Assembly: GCF_047496725.1 (NCBI RefSeq) | Contig: NC_132971.1 | Span: forward strand, 15,556,001 to 15,620,000 | Source: Anoplolepis gracilipes | Taxonomy: Eukaryota; Arthropoda; Insecta; Hymenoptera; Formicidae | DNA length: 64,000 bases | Direction of reading: 5' to 3' | Translations under genes and position numbers: made by a program | Notes under the pieces: model-generated | Told to the model about the DNA's origin: nothing | What the model saw: only the letters and a program-made list of their open reading frames with translations | The model's database searches: none | In this document: one piece after another, positions 25,441 to 40,419 of the stretch | How positions within the stretch are numbered: position 1 is the first letter of the stretch | How the letters are laid out: each line of letters opens with the position of its first letter

Positions 25441-28400
25441 TCATTAAAAAAATACTTTTATGTTTCTTTTATATAAATTTTCCGTCACCCTCCATCCCTT
25501 TCATTTTATTCTGCTGTTTTCAACAACTTTTCTCGAAAGGTGTGACATTCCTTCGATCTTATCGGAGTACTAAGCGTCACTTTTCGCATTCCAAAAAAGC
25601 TGGCTTCGTAAAGGCAATACCGACGATGGTGGAAAGATACAAATTGAGGTCGGGAGAGTAAAGGTACGATCAACCGGTCGAAGATCTTATCCGCTTAATG
25701 GGCAGAAGCCACCACGACCTAAAAATGACTCGGTACCAGCCAACAAATACTACTATCTTGACGTAACTTCAAATATTTAAGTTTATTTTTGATACTCTCT
25801 TTCTCTCTTACAAAATTTCATTTAACTACTTGAAATACTTAAATCTTATTCGATTAGAAGTATGTTAGATGATTAGAAAATTGCTTTTTTAGAAACTGTT
25901 CAAAACAATAGTCAAGAAAAATTTGAGTAATAATCAAACAAAAAAAGATTACAACATTAATCTTATCGATTATATACATTTCTATTAATATGTTAATAAA
26001 AAATATCATATCAGTATATATGTATATAACTATTTGGCTCAAAGAAAGGTAATCAGTAATTTCTTTCGGCTTCTCGAACCCTCTGTAATTGACAAGATGA
26101 ACTATCAATGAACACAATAGCTCTTTGAATCGAGTGATGACTGGTCGAAGAACCAACCGACGGATTCCTTGATGATTAAATCGATGCACGGAATAATTTA
26201 ATTAGCTACCTCTTTGACAGCCACGCGTAAAAGTTCTTTCGAAAGTATCATTTAGTAAAGATGAAAAGATGATTCTTGCACATTTTGATCCTTTTTGATT
26301 TTCGGAGTCAAGTGAATAGAAAACTTATGAATATCTATTTTTTTAATAATGCATCTAAATGATATCTAAATGACATAGTTTTTTCTCAATTTTTCCTCTT
26401 TTTACTGTTTGCAAAATAACATGGATTATATAACCCGAAAATTTATTTCAACTATTTTATGATTATTTCTGAAAGCGAATTATCACATTGGCTGACAGAT
26501 TATTTATTAAAATAGATATCGCGGACATTATGACCTACCGTGCGCGCGAATTCAACTACGTGTAATTCTTAATGTAAAAATCTTTTGATCTTTCATAGAT
26601 TTACTCACGTCCCGACATCCCTGTTTACGTGGTCGTAACCATACCTCGCTAAACATTTATCGTACCCGCTCGGACAAAGGCTCGGTAACATTATTATTAC
26701 GCCACACCTGAGGGGTATCCTAAGTGCTTTACGCTCTGGAATATCGAAAATACTTTTTAAGATGGGATCACGCCTGGAAAGAGGATCTGATCTCTCTCCC
26801 CTGCATCCGGGATAGTCGCGGTCAATCTAGATTGTAAGTTAATGGATGCTTAACGCTTTAGTAATTGAAACCTGAGCATTGTCGTGATATTGCATCGCCT
26901 TAATGCCACTCGTGCGTACTACTATCGAATAATACAGATATCGAGAGCCTCTCTGAACCTTTCATTTAAGTTTTGCATCCTAGTTTTACATTATATCTTA
27001 CATCGCTTCACCTTACACAAAAGTTCTAACAATATCTAAGAAATACACATATATGGTATCTATAGAAGGCATATTTTTAGATATACTTTTGACTTTTCGT
27101 TTTGGAATACGTTATATTGTGGGGATACCGAATTGCCGTTAAATCAGAAATTAATACATGGTCGCACAATGCCATGTGATCGCCTCACAAATTTATCAAT
27201 GGACGAGATACTCATTGTCGGCGAAGGCGTCCCTTTGACAAGGTGTTAAAAGAATACTGTGCCGAATGTGCCGTTTAAATTTCGCGTGATTTATGATGCC
27301 GTATTTACGATCGAGGGGAAAGAGAGAGGGAGGGTGAGATCCTACGGATCGATACCGTCTTCGGGAGTTTTCCCTCTACCTCGTTCTATCTTTCAAGCGT
27401 ACCGCGGACTCTCCATTTTTAACTTGGGCCGTCTCTTCCCGAATCTTTTATACCGCGCGGAACTCGGCCGCGCGCGCAACCGGACCCTCGTAAATCGTCA
27501 GCAGACCGGAGCGCATTGTATCTGGGTGATTTACCGGTGCAAGTCCATTAGTCGTAAAGCAATGCTCCTCGACCATTGCTAGATGGCGGATGATAAGACA
27601 AACTGCGTTTTCAGCGTACATAATACTCCCCGCCTCATCCCCTCCCGGGGAGACGAGGGGGTTGTGTGTACTACGCGATTGCTGTTCGCAGCAACGGTCC
27701 CAGCTTCCCTTTCATCGACACTCGGTACCTCTCTCCCCCTTCCCTTTGTCTCTCTCTTTCTTCTTCGCTCGCTCCCCCTTCGAATCTCTTTTGCACTCGA
27801 CGTCGTAATTTACGATCGCGGTCCCATTACGAGCTGAATATCGAGAACCTTCGTTACTGGCGAAACAAACGGTTAAATATATTCGATAAAAAAACATGCA
27901 TTATTCTTACTATTCTCTTGTAAAACGTCAAATATTGAAGAAATAGAAAAATGATCTGAAAAATTGAGAAAAGAATAAAATTTTTTCGTTGCTAATAATT
28001 ATTCGTATGCATATTAAGATTCTTGATTAATTTTTGCATTGATTGTTACAATATATTTTTAGCAAATTAATAAATGTCAAGAGTTATAAGTATATTACAC
28101 AAACTAATAGAAATGCATCTTATAATTTGATTGCACAAAGAAAAATATAAATATGAGCAAGAAAGTAAATTTCACGCATCGTTTGAATAGCAATATTCAT
28201 TAAACGCATCGAGTAAAAATAAATGATTAAAAAACAAAGTTACTTGTGTAACGGAACCGTGTCATCTGCTCATGTAATCTGCGAAAGGAGAGATTTTCTC
28301 GCATGTAGAAAGACGTGTCAGTGTGATTCGTTTAAGAAGCGATATATGTACGTCGAAAGTTTACAACAAGTGGTCTGAAAAATATATAATTTTCGTTAAT

Positions 28401-31400
28401 AAAGATAACGGTGAGAAAAAGCGACGCGATGATGACTACGACGGCGAAGGCAAAGTTGTTGCCTGAGGATACACCGCGGCCGATGAAGATAATCCTTAAT
28501 CCCGCTAACGAAGACGATTATCCACGTTCTTGTACGGGAATTTTGTGCGCGCAAACGAAGCGATAATTGAACCTCTCACTCCACTCTCTCCTTCCGCCGC
28601 GCGACGCACAGCGTCGAAAATTTACAGTGCCCCATTTGTTCGCAATTTCGACACTGCTGCCTGTAATTACCCCGACGGTAGGAAGGCTTACCGCTGATTT
28701 TAATGATACCTCATGATAAACCTTTCGTCAGCCGCGGGATTTACGCACATTACATGACGCGGTAAGAAAGCGCTCGGATTTCTTTCCGCTCTGTACGCGA
28801 ATCTTGCGTAGTGACAGATGATTGTGTATCTTTTGAATAATATATATACGCAAGTCGAAACAAATATATACGTGCAAGGAATTTATTATTTATATTTATT
28901 CTTAATATCGAAAATTTTAATTCAAGCTTTTTATTTTATAATTTTGGAGTTTAACAAACAGTGCAGATGTTCGAATTATAGTAATTTATGGCGAAAAATG
29001 CATGCAAATGTGCTCGTAAAAAATAAATCTTGTGAAATATTAATTAAAAATATACTATACTAAATACAATTCTAAATAGTTAAATTCTAAAGAAGTAAGA
29101 TTTTTCTTGGTCTCGCCAATTTGAAAATGTCTTATTTTAAAAAGTTAATATTAGAAAAAGAGGAATAATACAATAGATATGAGAATGTCTGGTATGTTAT
29201 AATGAATATAAATACGTAATTCGTGATTACACGAGCAACAACGAACGAACTGCTGTCGATGCATACATTATGTATCCTTCCTCCATCTCTCCCTCTCTCT
29301 TTCTTCATATTCCCGCCGATTAATTATGTAATTATGATTGAGCTCAAGGAAGCTATGAATTGCAGATTTGCAATTCGAACGATTCAAACGAAAAACCTTC
29401 GTAAAGGTTAGTTCACGTCGGTTAACAGTAAATAAAACTATGCGATAAAACTCTTCATTACTCGAGATGCAAATGCGATAATATTAAAGTCGAAGGCGAT
29501 GTTTTATATGTAATTTTTGTATATTTTTTAAAAACAAGTACGTATACATTTTATGGGTACATATTTAAGAGATGCAAATTTCCCATCAGAAATTGCACTT
29601 TGTTCGTTATATTTAATGAACAAAATTCATATGAACGAAAGATTATGTTTGCAATATTTAGAATATAAAAAATGTTATTAAACAGTTTTTTCAAACAATT
29701 TTTCCAAAGTATTATCCATAAGTGATACATGGAATGATCGATCGACGGATACGAGTAGAGCCGAAGTTTTACCGCATCATGCATGGCGCATGATGCATCG
29801 GGGGCAACAATGACGAACAGGAACTGATATTCCCAAGTCACCATTATGGCTTTTAAAGGCGGCTAAAACGAAACGAGGAAGGAACGCATTCGCAATATAT
29901 ACGGCGGTACGCTTCAAAGACGCTACTTCGCCGCTTCTAGATCGTTGCCCGCGATCACGAGTGATCTTTTCAGGGTAACGATTTCTATTGATCCATATGA
30001 CCGTCGTCCCTTTTCGAATGCTCGACACTTCCGCGTTCGACGCCTTCGTCCTTTCGTTATTGTAACGCATTTCCTCGGTCTTTTATCGAAGCCGGACCGT
30101 AACACGGGATTCGCGATTGTCAATCGATCCGATCAATAGTAAAAGAACGATACAACAGTACCTGACTAGATTATATTATATCCTGAAAATGAATAAGCTT
30201 GAACATGGATATTTTCACGCTAATATTATATGTTACGCGGAGACATTTTTAATCGACCGAGTGTGTAAAACGCATCTGCGTGAAAATAAGCGTGTCGAAG
30301 GCGAGAAAGAAATATTTCAAGCAATCTTTATTGACAAGGAAGTCGCACCTCAACCTCAGTTGTTTCGAAATTATCGGAATTTACACGGCAACGAATTTCT
30401 ATTATTACACAGGGCATTTTCGGGCGCAGCATCTGCCGAGCGTCGCAAAAGCTCTACAATCATATCTGTTTTGAAAACAACGACGTGCCCATTTTGTGTG
30501 ATCCGATCAGATAGCATTGTACGGTCCCGGATGATTGTAGTCATTACCATGCCCGCCTGCGTATTAGAATTTGTGCTGGTAGGAGGCAAATTATTCCCGC
30601 TTCAGATCCGGTTGCTTTCGGGCACAGTGTATATACGCGCATAGGCATTCGCTCGCCTATCAAAAAAGGCAAAGAAAAAAAGGCCTAACGATCGAAGATG
30701 AAAAGGCTGTTAGTAAACTCCGGTGATCGCCGGAAAATATCACGTTGATATCACCATTTTTTTCTAATAGTTATCATTTTTGAAAAAAAGACCAACGATA
30801 AAACGTAAAGATAAAAATTTTCTCAACAGTTTTGTAACACGTGTCAAAGTGTATTTCGAATTATTGTAGCAAAGCCGAATTTACTACATTGATATGTCAT
30901 CGAAGATGACATATTCAACGAAGAGAGGGAATATACTCTTTAAGCCGAAAGAAAAAAATCGAAGAAGAATCCGGAAATCGACAGAAAAGTAAAACGCGCT
31001 TTTCTCTCCCTTCTCTGTCCGTCTTCCTGTCACTTGAGACTCTTTCGCTCGCATCCCGAAGAGCTCCTCCTTTCGTACGGTAATAAGCGATTCTACATCT
31101 AACGGGACAGTTTCTCTGCTTTCGTCAGTTTCTCGTATATCGGGAAACTTGTGTAAGACGAAGATGCAAGCTTGGACGAAAGTGAGCGCAAAGTAACATT
31201 ACATATGATACCAGATCTACCGTATTGTATATTTTATTGTATAAATACACGACGCGTGTATCCACGTTGGAACGTGCGTATTCAACGAGCAATACATGGG
31301 GCGCGTGTACAGTGCAGAGAGGCAGCTGCGACACCCTCACGCCCACATGACACACCCTCCCAGACATTCACGTTGACTGGCACGCGTTACCGAATTCTTC

Positions 31401-32319
31401 TTAATACCCTTGTAACTGTATTCTATGTGAGATTTGTTCCCTCTCTTATGTTCGAGCATAATAAGAATGTATCAATCTCGGATCGATTTTGCGCCAACAA
31501 AGATTTTGCACGGATCGTAAAATTTAACGCTATAAATGTAATATCTTTATCGATCTTTAGCGATATTCTCAGAGTTTAGAGAATTATACAAATGAGCGAA
31601 ACGGAAAAAATGTCCTCGTGTTGAAATAACTGCGTGTATAATTTTAATTTTGTTACATCGAATTAAAAAAAAAGAACGATAGTAATCCATAATCTTAATC
31701 TATAATCGCGCGCATCTTTGTTGTCGATATTCGCTTTTTCAAAACATCCGCGTCTATAGAAGCTTTCGCGCTATTCATCGCCATTCGGCGAACATCTACA
31801 CGAAGCTTATCGCGACCGCGGGCCATGCATATATAAAAGCCACTTAGATTATGCATGGGTGGGGATTCCCCAGAGTCCGCCTTTTCAGCGAACAACTACC
31901 ATACCGCCGACGCTACTAGCAACACACCCGGCACACCATCGCCGACACCGCCGCCTCCATCACTACGCCGTGGTCGTCGTTGCCGCCGCTGCGGCCACCC
32001 CCGGGGGCAGTAATCTCGCATGGAGATCCGGCTTAAACGATAGGCCCCATTTCGAGAGCGCCGCCCTTCGTACGCGAGACTCTTAATTTCCAAGGCAGAA
32101 GGAACGCGGCGCGGCTTCCACGAAAATACTTTGCAAAGAGGTCCTCGTCGCCGTTTACGAGACGATGCCATGTTATTACAAGCGGCCCAGATATTTCCAT
32201 ATCGCGCGACTAGACGAGATTTAATACCGCAATCGGGTGGTGCTAACCACCCCCCTCTGACTTTCTCGATTCGAGGATGCTTCGAATGAATCCTTAGTTT
32301 TCTTTTTCTTTAATAAAAT

Positions 32320-32343
32320 AAAAAAAAAAAAAAAAAAAAAAAA
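32320..32343. repeat. Poly(A) run, 24 bases
   Basis: A run preceded by AATAAAAT. No recognisable retrosequence upstream. Confidence 0.85.
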
Positions 32344-35300
32344 CGCTTCTGAAGAAAAGTCATATCGCGCAAGATTCAAGTTCTATACGTTGTCAATTTA
32401 ACCGTTGATATATCGTTCGGCAATGGTCGGCAAACTCGTCGAGAATCCTTCATTGCCGTATTTCGAAGGATTTAGTTTCGCTTCGCGTGCAAAAGTTTCG
32501 TCAAGTCGAATTATGCAAGGTATTTCGTAATTCAATCGTTTCTCATTGTAGATGTAAACGGAGTGGTCTACGCAAAAGAGAAACTACACGGAAGGCAGAC
32601 GGGGATGCTGAAGAAGACAGAGACGACAATAAGTTAGTGTTTCTTCGAGCTTGCACCGAAGAAAGAAGAAAGGCGGACGCGCGGCCATGATGCGACCGAT
32701 ATAGCCTCGAGGAATATAAAACGAGTAGAGATATCATCGCGCCGGTGAGTCGGAATAAAACTATAAACCGGAGGAAACAATTACCCTGACTGCCCGGCGG
32801 AAGATGCGGCTAATGATAAGTGGTTGGCTGCTCTCTCGGGCCTGCGAAGCATAGCCTTTGCCGCGGTCTTGCCTTTGGTCTTGTCTCCCTTTCAGCGCCA
32901 TTTTCACCGCGCGGATAGAAGCACGAGATAGAAGAAGCACAGAATTTCCCCTCCCCTCCTTTCCGCGATTTATATCAAACGTGCTACAATACGATAAAAT
33001 GATGGGTTATGTCCGTTAATGCGAACCATATGGATCGATTACGTTGCTATGTATAATTTGGAATGTCGAACGTTTCCATCCACGTCATTTTAACCCGATC
33101 GAAGTTACCTTGAAACTTTTTCTCATAATTGTCGATAGAATCGGCCTCCGATACCTTTGTCGTTGTTTGCGTAGAATCGCGGAATAACATGATCGATTGT
33201 CGCAAAGTGTCATCAATTTTTATTTTCGCCTTTCACAATAATACGCTTTTAACGATCTTTCGATGCTCTTCTTTTAAGGACCGATACTAAAGAATCTTAA
33301 CCATAGCTGCGCGAATTATATATTTTTCTTCGACGTATATCTATAATATCGCGGTCACAGTAACACGATCTAAAGAGAGCCCCGGCACGTATATCGATGA
33401 AACTACGATTAAATTTAATCGACGTCGGCGAAACCGACCCTGTATCGCGCGGTGACACGTACGTGGTTCGCGAACAAACATTCCTTTAATGGCGCCGACG
33501 GCGCTTTCGTAACGTTACAAGCCAATTTATGTAAATTATCGGGCGCAGCCATGTAAAATTACAATCCTGGTGTGCGATGCCGCGCGCATAGCAACGTTCT
33601 CCAAGTAACGAATTGCATCGCGCGATCGACTTTAAGTCTCGCGTGCTTCGTATTTCTTTCTTTTTCTTTCTTTCCTTTTTTTTTGCACCGAGCATGCCGA
33701 TTTTAATCGCGTCTCAGGTCTCAGAACCGTTGAAGAACGATGGCAATGGGCAATAAAATGGTTCAAATCCGGTGAGCGTGAATCATGGACTAAAGCCATT
33801 GGCCAATTTCAATTTCCTGTCCCGATCGCATCCGCGTGTATACATACAAGTATAACAGCGCTCTTCATTTCGCATATACAAGGCAACTATATATAAAAGC
33901 CTCGCGCGCGCGCACGCGGTCGTTTTCTTTCGCGTGGCGAAGATCACAGTGTTCACAGGACGGCATCTAATTGCCAACCTCTCGCATCTCGCGCTCCCCC
34001 ATAAACTTAACGACTGCCTTAACGGTTAGCCCTCCCGGTATGCTAAAGAGCGTTTCTTCGGCTATTTCGCGAAGTACCCTGTTAAGGGTCTCGATGGGCC
34101 ATTGCGGTCTTTCGTGCGCCTCGCAGACCCCGCGTCGTATCAGACGTGTTATAGACGAAGGTACATCTGCGTTTCATTGGACTATAATCTTCGCGTGTAC
34201 ATATAAAGAAAAATTGCGAATAATAAACTTTTATTATAATTCGACTCGCGTGTCTAAAGAGCGATTAAATTAAATGAAAGATTAAAATTCTCGAAAAAGA
34301 AAAAAGATCCGAGAATCACGTGTCGATTTATGGCCAACTTACAGGTACAAAATACGCCAATCGCGTTTCACAGAAATCGATATTGCATCTTCGCGGTATA
34401 GTCACGCGCCCCGGCGGGGTCGAGGAATTTGATTTTCTCGTCGGTTTGCATGATTCTGATTGAAGTGATTGAGAGACGCGCGGGGAGGGTTTCTCGGGGA
34501 GGCAGAGGGAGTACCGTCGACTGAGGGCCGATGATTGGTGGGACATTAGTGTAATGAGAGTCTTGAGTTAAGGGGTAAAACGTGGTAGCGGCTACCGCGC
34601 GCCGTGTATCCGCCATGATTAGAGCCTCGGTGGCGTTTTCGCCGATATCGTGAGTTCGTGAAATCGCTCCTGCAATTTTAATCCGCAGAGTCCCGGAGAG
34701 GCTCTTCCTTCGAGTCGGTGAGAGAGGTGGAAAGAGGAAAAAGAGAAAAATACTGCTGGGGAAGAAGAGATTCGCGGCGAGAAGAAACGATGGACAAAGA
34801 TGGAACGTAAGGGGGGGAAGCAGGACTTTGTCCGCGATGATCCGACGAACATTTGATGTGTTAAACCGATGCATGGATCATGCATGGAGATTGACGGCGG
34901 AGTTCGCTATCGATATGATTTATGTATCCGCATAACGACGTCTCGCGTTTTTATTTCACAAACCGGGCTCGTATCGCGCATCGAGTCGTTGGAAAGCCCT
35001 CAGCGACGCATGATTGCTTTGTGGATGTCAATTATTTTTACGACCAGATGGTCGGATTTCGATAGAAGGGACTCGCTGCAGCGATGCACGCTCGGTTGCC
35101 CATCTGCAGGCGTTCATTGTTGAGTATGTTAATAATGGAACAAATGTTATCTAAATCAAATAGTCAACATCGATTCGAGAACTTTACTATACTGCGTACT
35201 AGCATATACTCGTATGTGCAAATTCAAGTTTAAAAAAAGATATAATTAGATGATTGCAGTTTAAACTATTCTATGTTGCAGCTGAGAATATAATTAGCAT

Positions 35301-36337
35301 GTTTCATCATAATTTGAATCACGTATGCAGGAAATATCGATTTCCGTCGGATCAATATTAAGCTAATTAAAATAAAATCTACGAAAAAACTATCTCTCGT
35401 GTTGTGTGCGTGTAAATAAATTACAAATTCGATCTCGCGCGCGACGAGACGTCTCTTCTCTCTGCGTAATTATCTTGAATAACAATGTCTTCGTTCGTTA
35501 TGTTGATCCCGCGTGAGATTATACCGAGCATATCGATCATTCACTCACTCCCTCCCTAATCAAAGCTACCGGTTCGGGTTTTGTAACTCGAACAGAATGA
35601 AGATCGCGAGAGATGCACCCGCTTCCCCGACCGACGCAACCAGTCGAGATCGTTTCATTCGTGGGCATTATGTATTCAGTGGCCAGCGCCATTTTGCCTC
35701 GACCATTTTTGCCGATCAAATCTTAATTGTCGGCTGGCGGCTGTCTAAGGAGGCGTGGCCACCGGTTGGTTCACTTTCAGCCACGCGATGCACGAACGCA
35801 TTGGTTTTCTTCCTCTTATTTCTCCTCTACCTCTCCCGTTTCTTTTTGCTCCTCTCTCTCTTTCTCTCCCCCTCCCCCCTCCCCCCTTTTTACCCATCGC
35901 GTATTCTTGCTGCGAAAGAGTTGCGACGCATCGTAACGTCTCCCGGTCGCCCCGTCCGATGTCCGTTCAACGCGTATGCTAATCGCATCGAGTTACCAGA
36001 ACCGTAGGTAATTGGATACTGAAGAGTGCGGCTCTTGCACTCTCTCCGCCACGTTTAAAGTACACGAGATCTTTGCACAAAGGCTCACACGCGTGTTCTT
36101 TATACATGGCTTACGTAAAAGTTCAATTTCATACATTCTTCTATAATCATCATGTCGGAAAATAATTTTATATATATTTATAAAAAAAGATTTTTCAAAT
36201 CCTTCTTAGAAATTTATTAATCTAGAGATCCTGTCTGGTAGACATAAAATATTAAATATAGTACATTGTATTATCATTCTCGGAAAATATCAAAGAGATA
36301 AGCGAGAAGATCATTGGCAGGAGATAATATTATAGTG

Positions 36338-36377
36338 ACTTTATCGTTCAATATTAAATCATATTGAATGATAAAGT
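36338..36377. repeat. Short near-perfect hairpin
   Basis: 17-bp arms (36338-36354 and 36361-36377) with one G-T-type mismatch and a 6-base loop. Small and AT-rich; no microRNA family recognised. Confidence 0.6.
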
Positions 36378-39300
36378 AATAAAGATGTCCAATTGTAACT
36401 CATGACAAACGATGATAAAATTGGTACATCGCCGCAATTAATCTTAATTATGACGCGAAGCGGCAATTATCGATTATCCTACGACAATCTCTAGGCACTA
36501 ATTAGTACCGCCGCATATAATAAATCTACTCCTACGTCGCGATGTAAATGCCAACTAACTGGTATACGGACAAAGTAGCCGCCGACACTGGCGGCGCGGC
36601 GAAAGGCGGAGAATTACGCCCATGATCTAAGCCCATCGGATTCCTGAATCGCAAACTGCGCTACGCTATACGCCGCTTAATCAACAGTCGTCAATGTATC
36701 TACTACGGTGGAACGGTTGTAACTTCGCGGGGAGATGTGACGCGAACGTGAAAGTTTTAAACATTACTTCTACGTGGCGTTTAAATTCTTGCATCATTTC
36801 TGCTCACACGAAATAATTATTACGAGCTGCAGTTATCGACTTTTGCATTTAGTTATGAATTGCAGTAATACCCAAATGCGGTTACGTGCGCGAAAAAACG
36901 ACAACTGTCAATAATTGAAACCGTAAAAAATGACATCAGTTTTAATAAATAAAATAAAGTCGATTGAAAATTGAGAAAATTTTAATTATACGTCCGATAA
37001 CGTTGATCATCGAAATTGATTTTTATTAATCGACACACAAGTTGCAAAGACCTTTGTTTTTGATTTAATAATTAAAATATATCCCGATATTTACGAGCTA
37101 ATATAAAAAATATTACTAGAACATAATGTTGAAATAAATTGAAATTAAAAAAAAACCTACGATTTAGAGAAAGATTGTACTTGTCGGATCGTTTAAAAAT
37201 ATAATGGAAGATTTTATTTTATTTTTTTTTTTTTTGCAGGAGGCACGTCGTCCTGTAAAACACTGATTTCGACCTGCGCGCGCGTCCGTCAGATAGTATC
37301 CAATTAGCGCCAAATTAATATTACCCGCGGTGTAATCAGGCTGAGGAATACGCGGGTAAGGGACGCTGCGCCTTCTCTCGGCATAATGACACGTATTACT
37401 CTGATTGGCAACAATTGGTAACAATTGACGGGCGGAACCGAGCCTCGAAGGTTCCGCTACTTTGCCCGCGTTGTTTACGACCAGAACTTCGAAACGTTAC
37501 ACCTTAATTGCGTGGCTACATGCTCGAAGAATTATCAAGGCTTCCTTACGTCCCTACGTCATTACTTATTAAGCGTATACAGTCGACTCTAGAACGAAGC
37601 TTATAATACAGCCAGTTGTGTATTCCATTTTGAAAAACTCCGCTTGATCAAACAACTTTCTCATGAAAATGAATCGCGTCAATGTTCGCGATATCCGCTT
37701 CTGTCAACATTATTTTCCTTATTATCGTGGAATTGTGTCAAGTAAATCTAATGATTATCGATATTTATATAATCATGTAAAATTTGTCAAAGAATAATCT
37801 GTAAATAGATTTTAAAATTTTATATTGCATGTCAATCATAAGATAAAAAGTATAAATGTTGATAGATAAACTATTTGCAATATTTATAAATATTTATAAA
37901 TAACGAGTAATAATTGCCAAAGAATGATTGAAATAGTATATTATATTTATTAATATTAGAACAAGTATAATAAAGAAATAATAAAAATGCGCGTCATAAA
38001 AAACACAAAGTAACTCGCAAATGAATAGCCTAATAGCGTCAATTTTATTTCACAAAAATTGCATAAAATCAATGTAAAATCACGATGTTCATAGATTCGA
38101 GACGAGTCTAGAGAAGAGAAAGTGGAGATTACGATGTTGTAATAACCTTCCTCTTTTGTTTTTTTACTGAATAAATGAGAGATCGTGTAGAAGACGGTCG
38201 GTCTCTTTCTTCTTCTTAATTTTCAAGTTTTCTCTATAAATATCTTTTGCATATTTAAATTTGGAATACGGCGTAACATCGGTCGAGAAAAAAAGATTAA
38301 ACTCTTGTGAAAAATATAAGATTTACGCAAATATTATGACAAAGAAAAAAATTGTTATGCATATTATTTGTTTTACACTGAATACTGTTAATTAAAATTA
38401 TAGTAATATTATTGAAAATAGGATTTTTTATCAGCATGATATATGTATATATGCGCTATACAAAAAAATTCAATTACAAATTATAAAAGATTTGAAATAT
38501 ATCTATAAAAAAACCATCTTCAAAAGTATGTATAAATAAAACAGTTTTACTTTTTAATGCGTTAACATATTATTTTATAACAATTATATTATTCAAATAA
38601 TTTTTCTCTTTCTTAATACTTTTAATTGTTCCATAAAAATATCAAGTACTTTTTTTATCACTTTTTATATATTTTTTTGATAAAATTTATTTCTATAAAT
38701 ACGTGATAAAAGATGAAAAGTTTAAATGTTTATTTAAAAGATTCTTTGAATTTGTTATGTATATGCTACTTGATCTACACAAAACAGTCCCGATCGCACA
38801 ATATGGAATGTATATAATAATAACAGTCATTATTTATCTCCCGGAAATTGTTTATCTATTTATCTTTCTATACTTCATATTTTCCTCACTTGAGCTTGGG
38901 AAAATGTGAACATAAAAAAGGGAAGGTAGCGGAAAATAGTGTGAAACAAACAGCGTATATGCTTTAGCGTAAATTATTCGCTTTACAGGCCAATCGCCGG
39001 CGTTATTGAATGCCCCCTTGATAGTGGCTTAACGATCTAGATAAGAATTTTATGACTACCGGCGCCATCATTATAAATATTTAGTCGGTATCACCCTGAA
39101 AGTCAATTTACAATCTACAACGTATTTCCGTAATCATAGCTCACATGTGAATATAGAAAGATAGATCGTAAAATATAAGATGCTTTTAATCTAACGTGAT
39201 TTAATTAACTTACATTTTTCTTAATTATTATGTTTCATTTACTCACACAGAAAATTTTTAATAACTTTGAGGGTGTCTATAAAACGCGGAGTAATGCATT

Positions 39301-40394
39301 TTAAAATCATTTTTGCATTAAAAAATAGTTTTTTCACTTTTATATTATACGAATATATTTTTTCGATCCAATAGATGTATAAATATACTAACACGTCACT
39401 TTCCTTGAAAATGTTGACGATAAGAAAATCTTTTGAAAAAATAAATTATTACTATGATAAAGTCGCACACGAGAAAATAAAACACACGATTATACCTACC
39501 AACGACTTAAATGATTCTTTATTATATATTATCTTACTGTAAACACGAAACAAGTTCACTTTCAAAGAATTTCGCATGGAAATAAAATTTCTTGCTTCTA
39601 AATAAAAAGTTACGATTTTTTAATTATATACGTAATCATGTATTTTTTATATATGTGCATGATAACATCAGATTTGAAAGAGTTATATTATATGATATTG
39701 CAGTTCTCATGAACAAATAATAAAATTGTAGTTTACTATTTTTGAGGTATGTTTTTCGTGAATATAAATTTTACGAAAGATATTTCCATTAAATAATTAT
39801 TTATATCTATAACAGAATAGAGAGTGCACTGGAGTATCGTTTCTCTATTTCTCGCATCCTGTTATTCGCGAACGGATATATATTTACGATCCATCTTTCA
39901 TATCTCTTCTAGCAATAAAAGCATTCAATAAACTCGCAAATGCATTTCGAGGAAATATATCTCGCGAAATGTTACGGTCTACTACAGTTTGCTCGCGAGC
40001 AAATAGAAGCCGTGAAAAGTGTACGGTATGTTTGCACGAGTACTTGATATTCTTTCTTTTGACCTACGAATTTGCTCGTTACATTCCAACGAACAAGCTT
40101 ACTTTTTGCCGTAATTGAGATATTTGCTAAAAGAATATAAATCTAACACTAATGTTTGTGTTTGTTCTATAAGAAAAACTGTATTCTTTGCATAATAAAT
40201 ATTCCACGTGCAAATATTATATATAGAGATAGAAGCCTTTTAAGAGATTAGTTGTATATAAATATGTATATAAAATAAAATAATTAGATATCTTAAAATA
40301 ATTAAGCAATGTCAAAAAGAATATCAAGTAAGATTTTTAAAATTCATGTCAACGTAATACATGCATTTATCTTCCGTGAAAACTATCTTTTATG

Positions 40395-40419
40395 TATATA
40401 TATATATATATATATATAT
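40395..40419. repeat. (TA)n run
   Basis: About 12 TA units in AT-rich non-coding DNA. Confidence 0.9.

Larger units (their letters stand above)
14981..27000. other. Non-coding tract
   Basis: No coding gene recognised. It contains the hairpin element at 18215-18428, tandem duplications at 17079-17383 and 25233-25440, purine runs at 18699-18742 and 23176-23228, poly(A) at 22357-22382, and a strong donor-like CAGGTAAGT at 15616-15624 next to TGACGTCA. Confidence 0.45.

Noticed and set aside
34368..36007. Frames of 164 and 168 codons in a GC-rich block
   Set aside because: Both pass through CT-rich low-complexity stretches and neither resembles a known protein.
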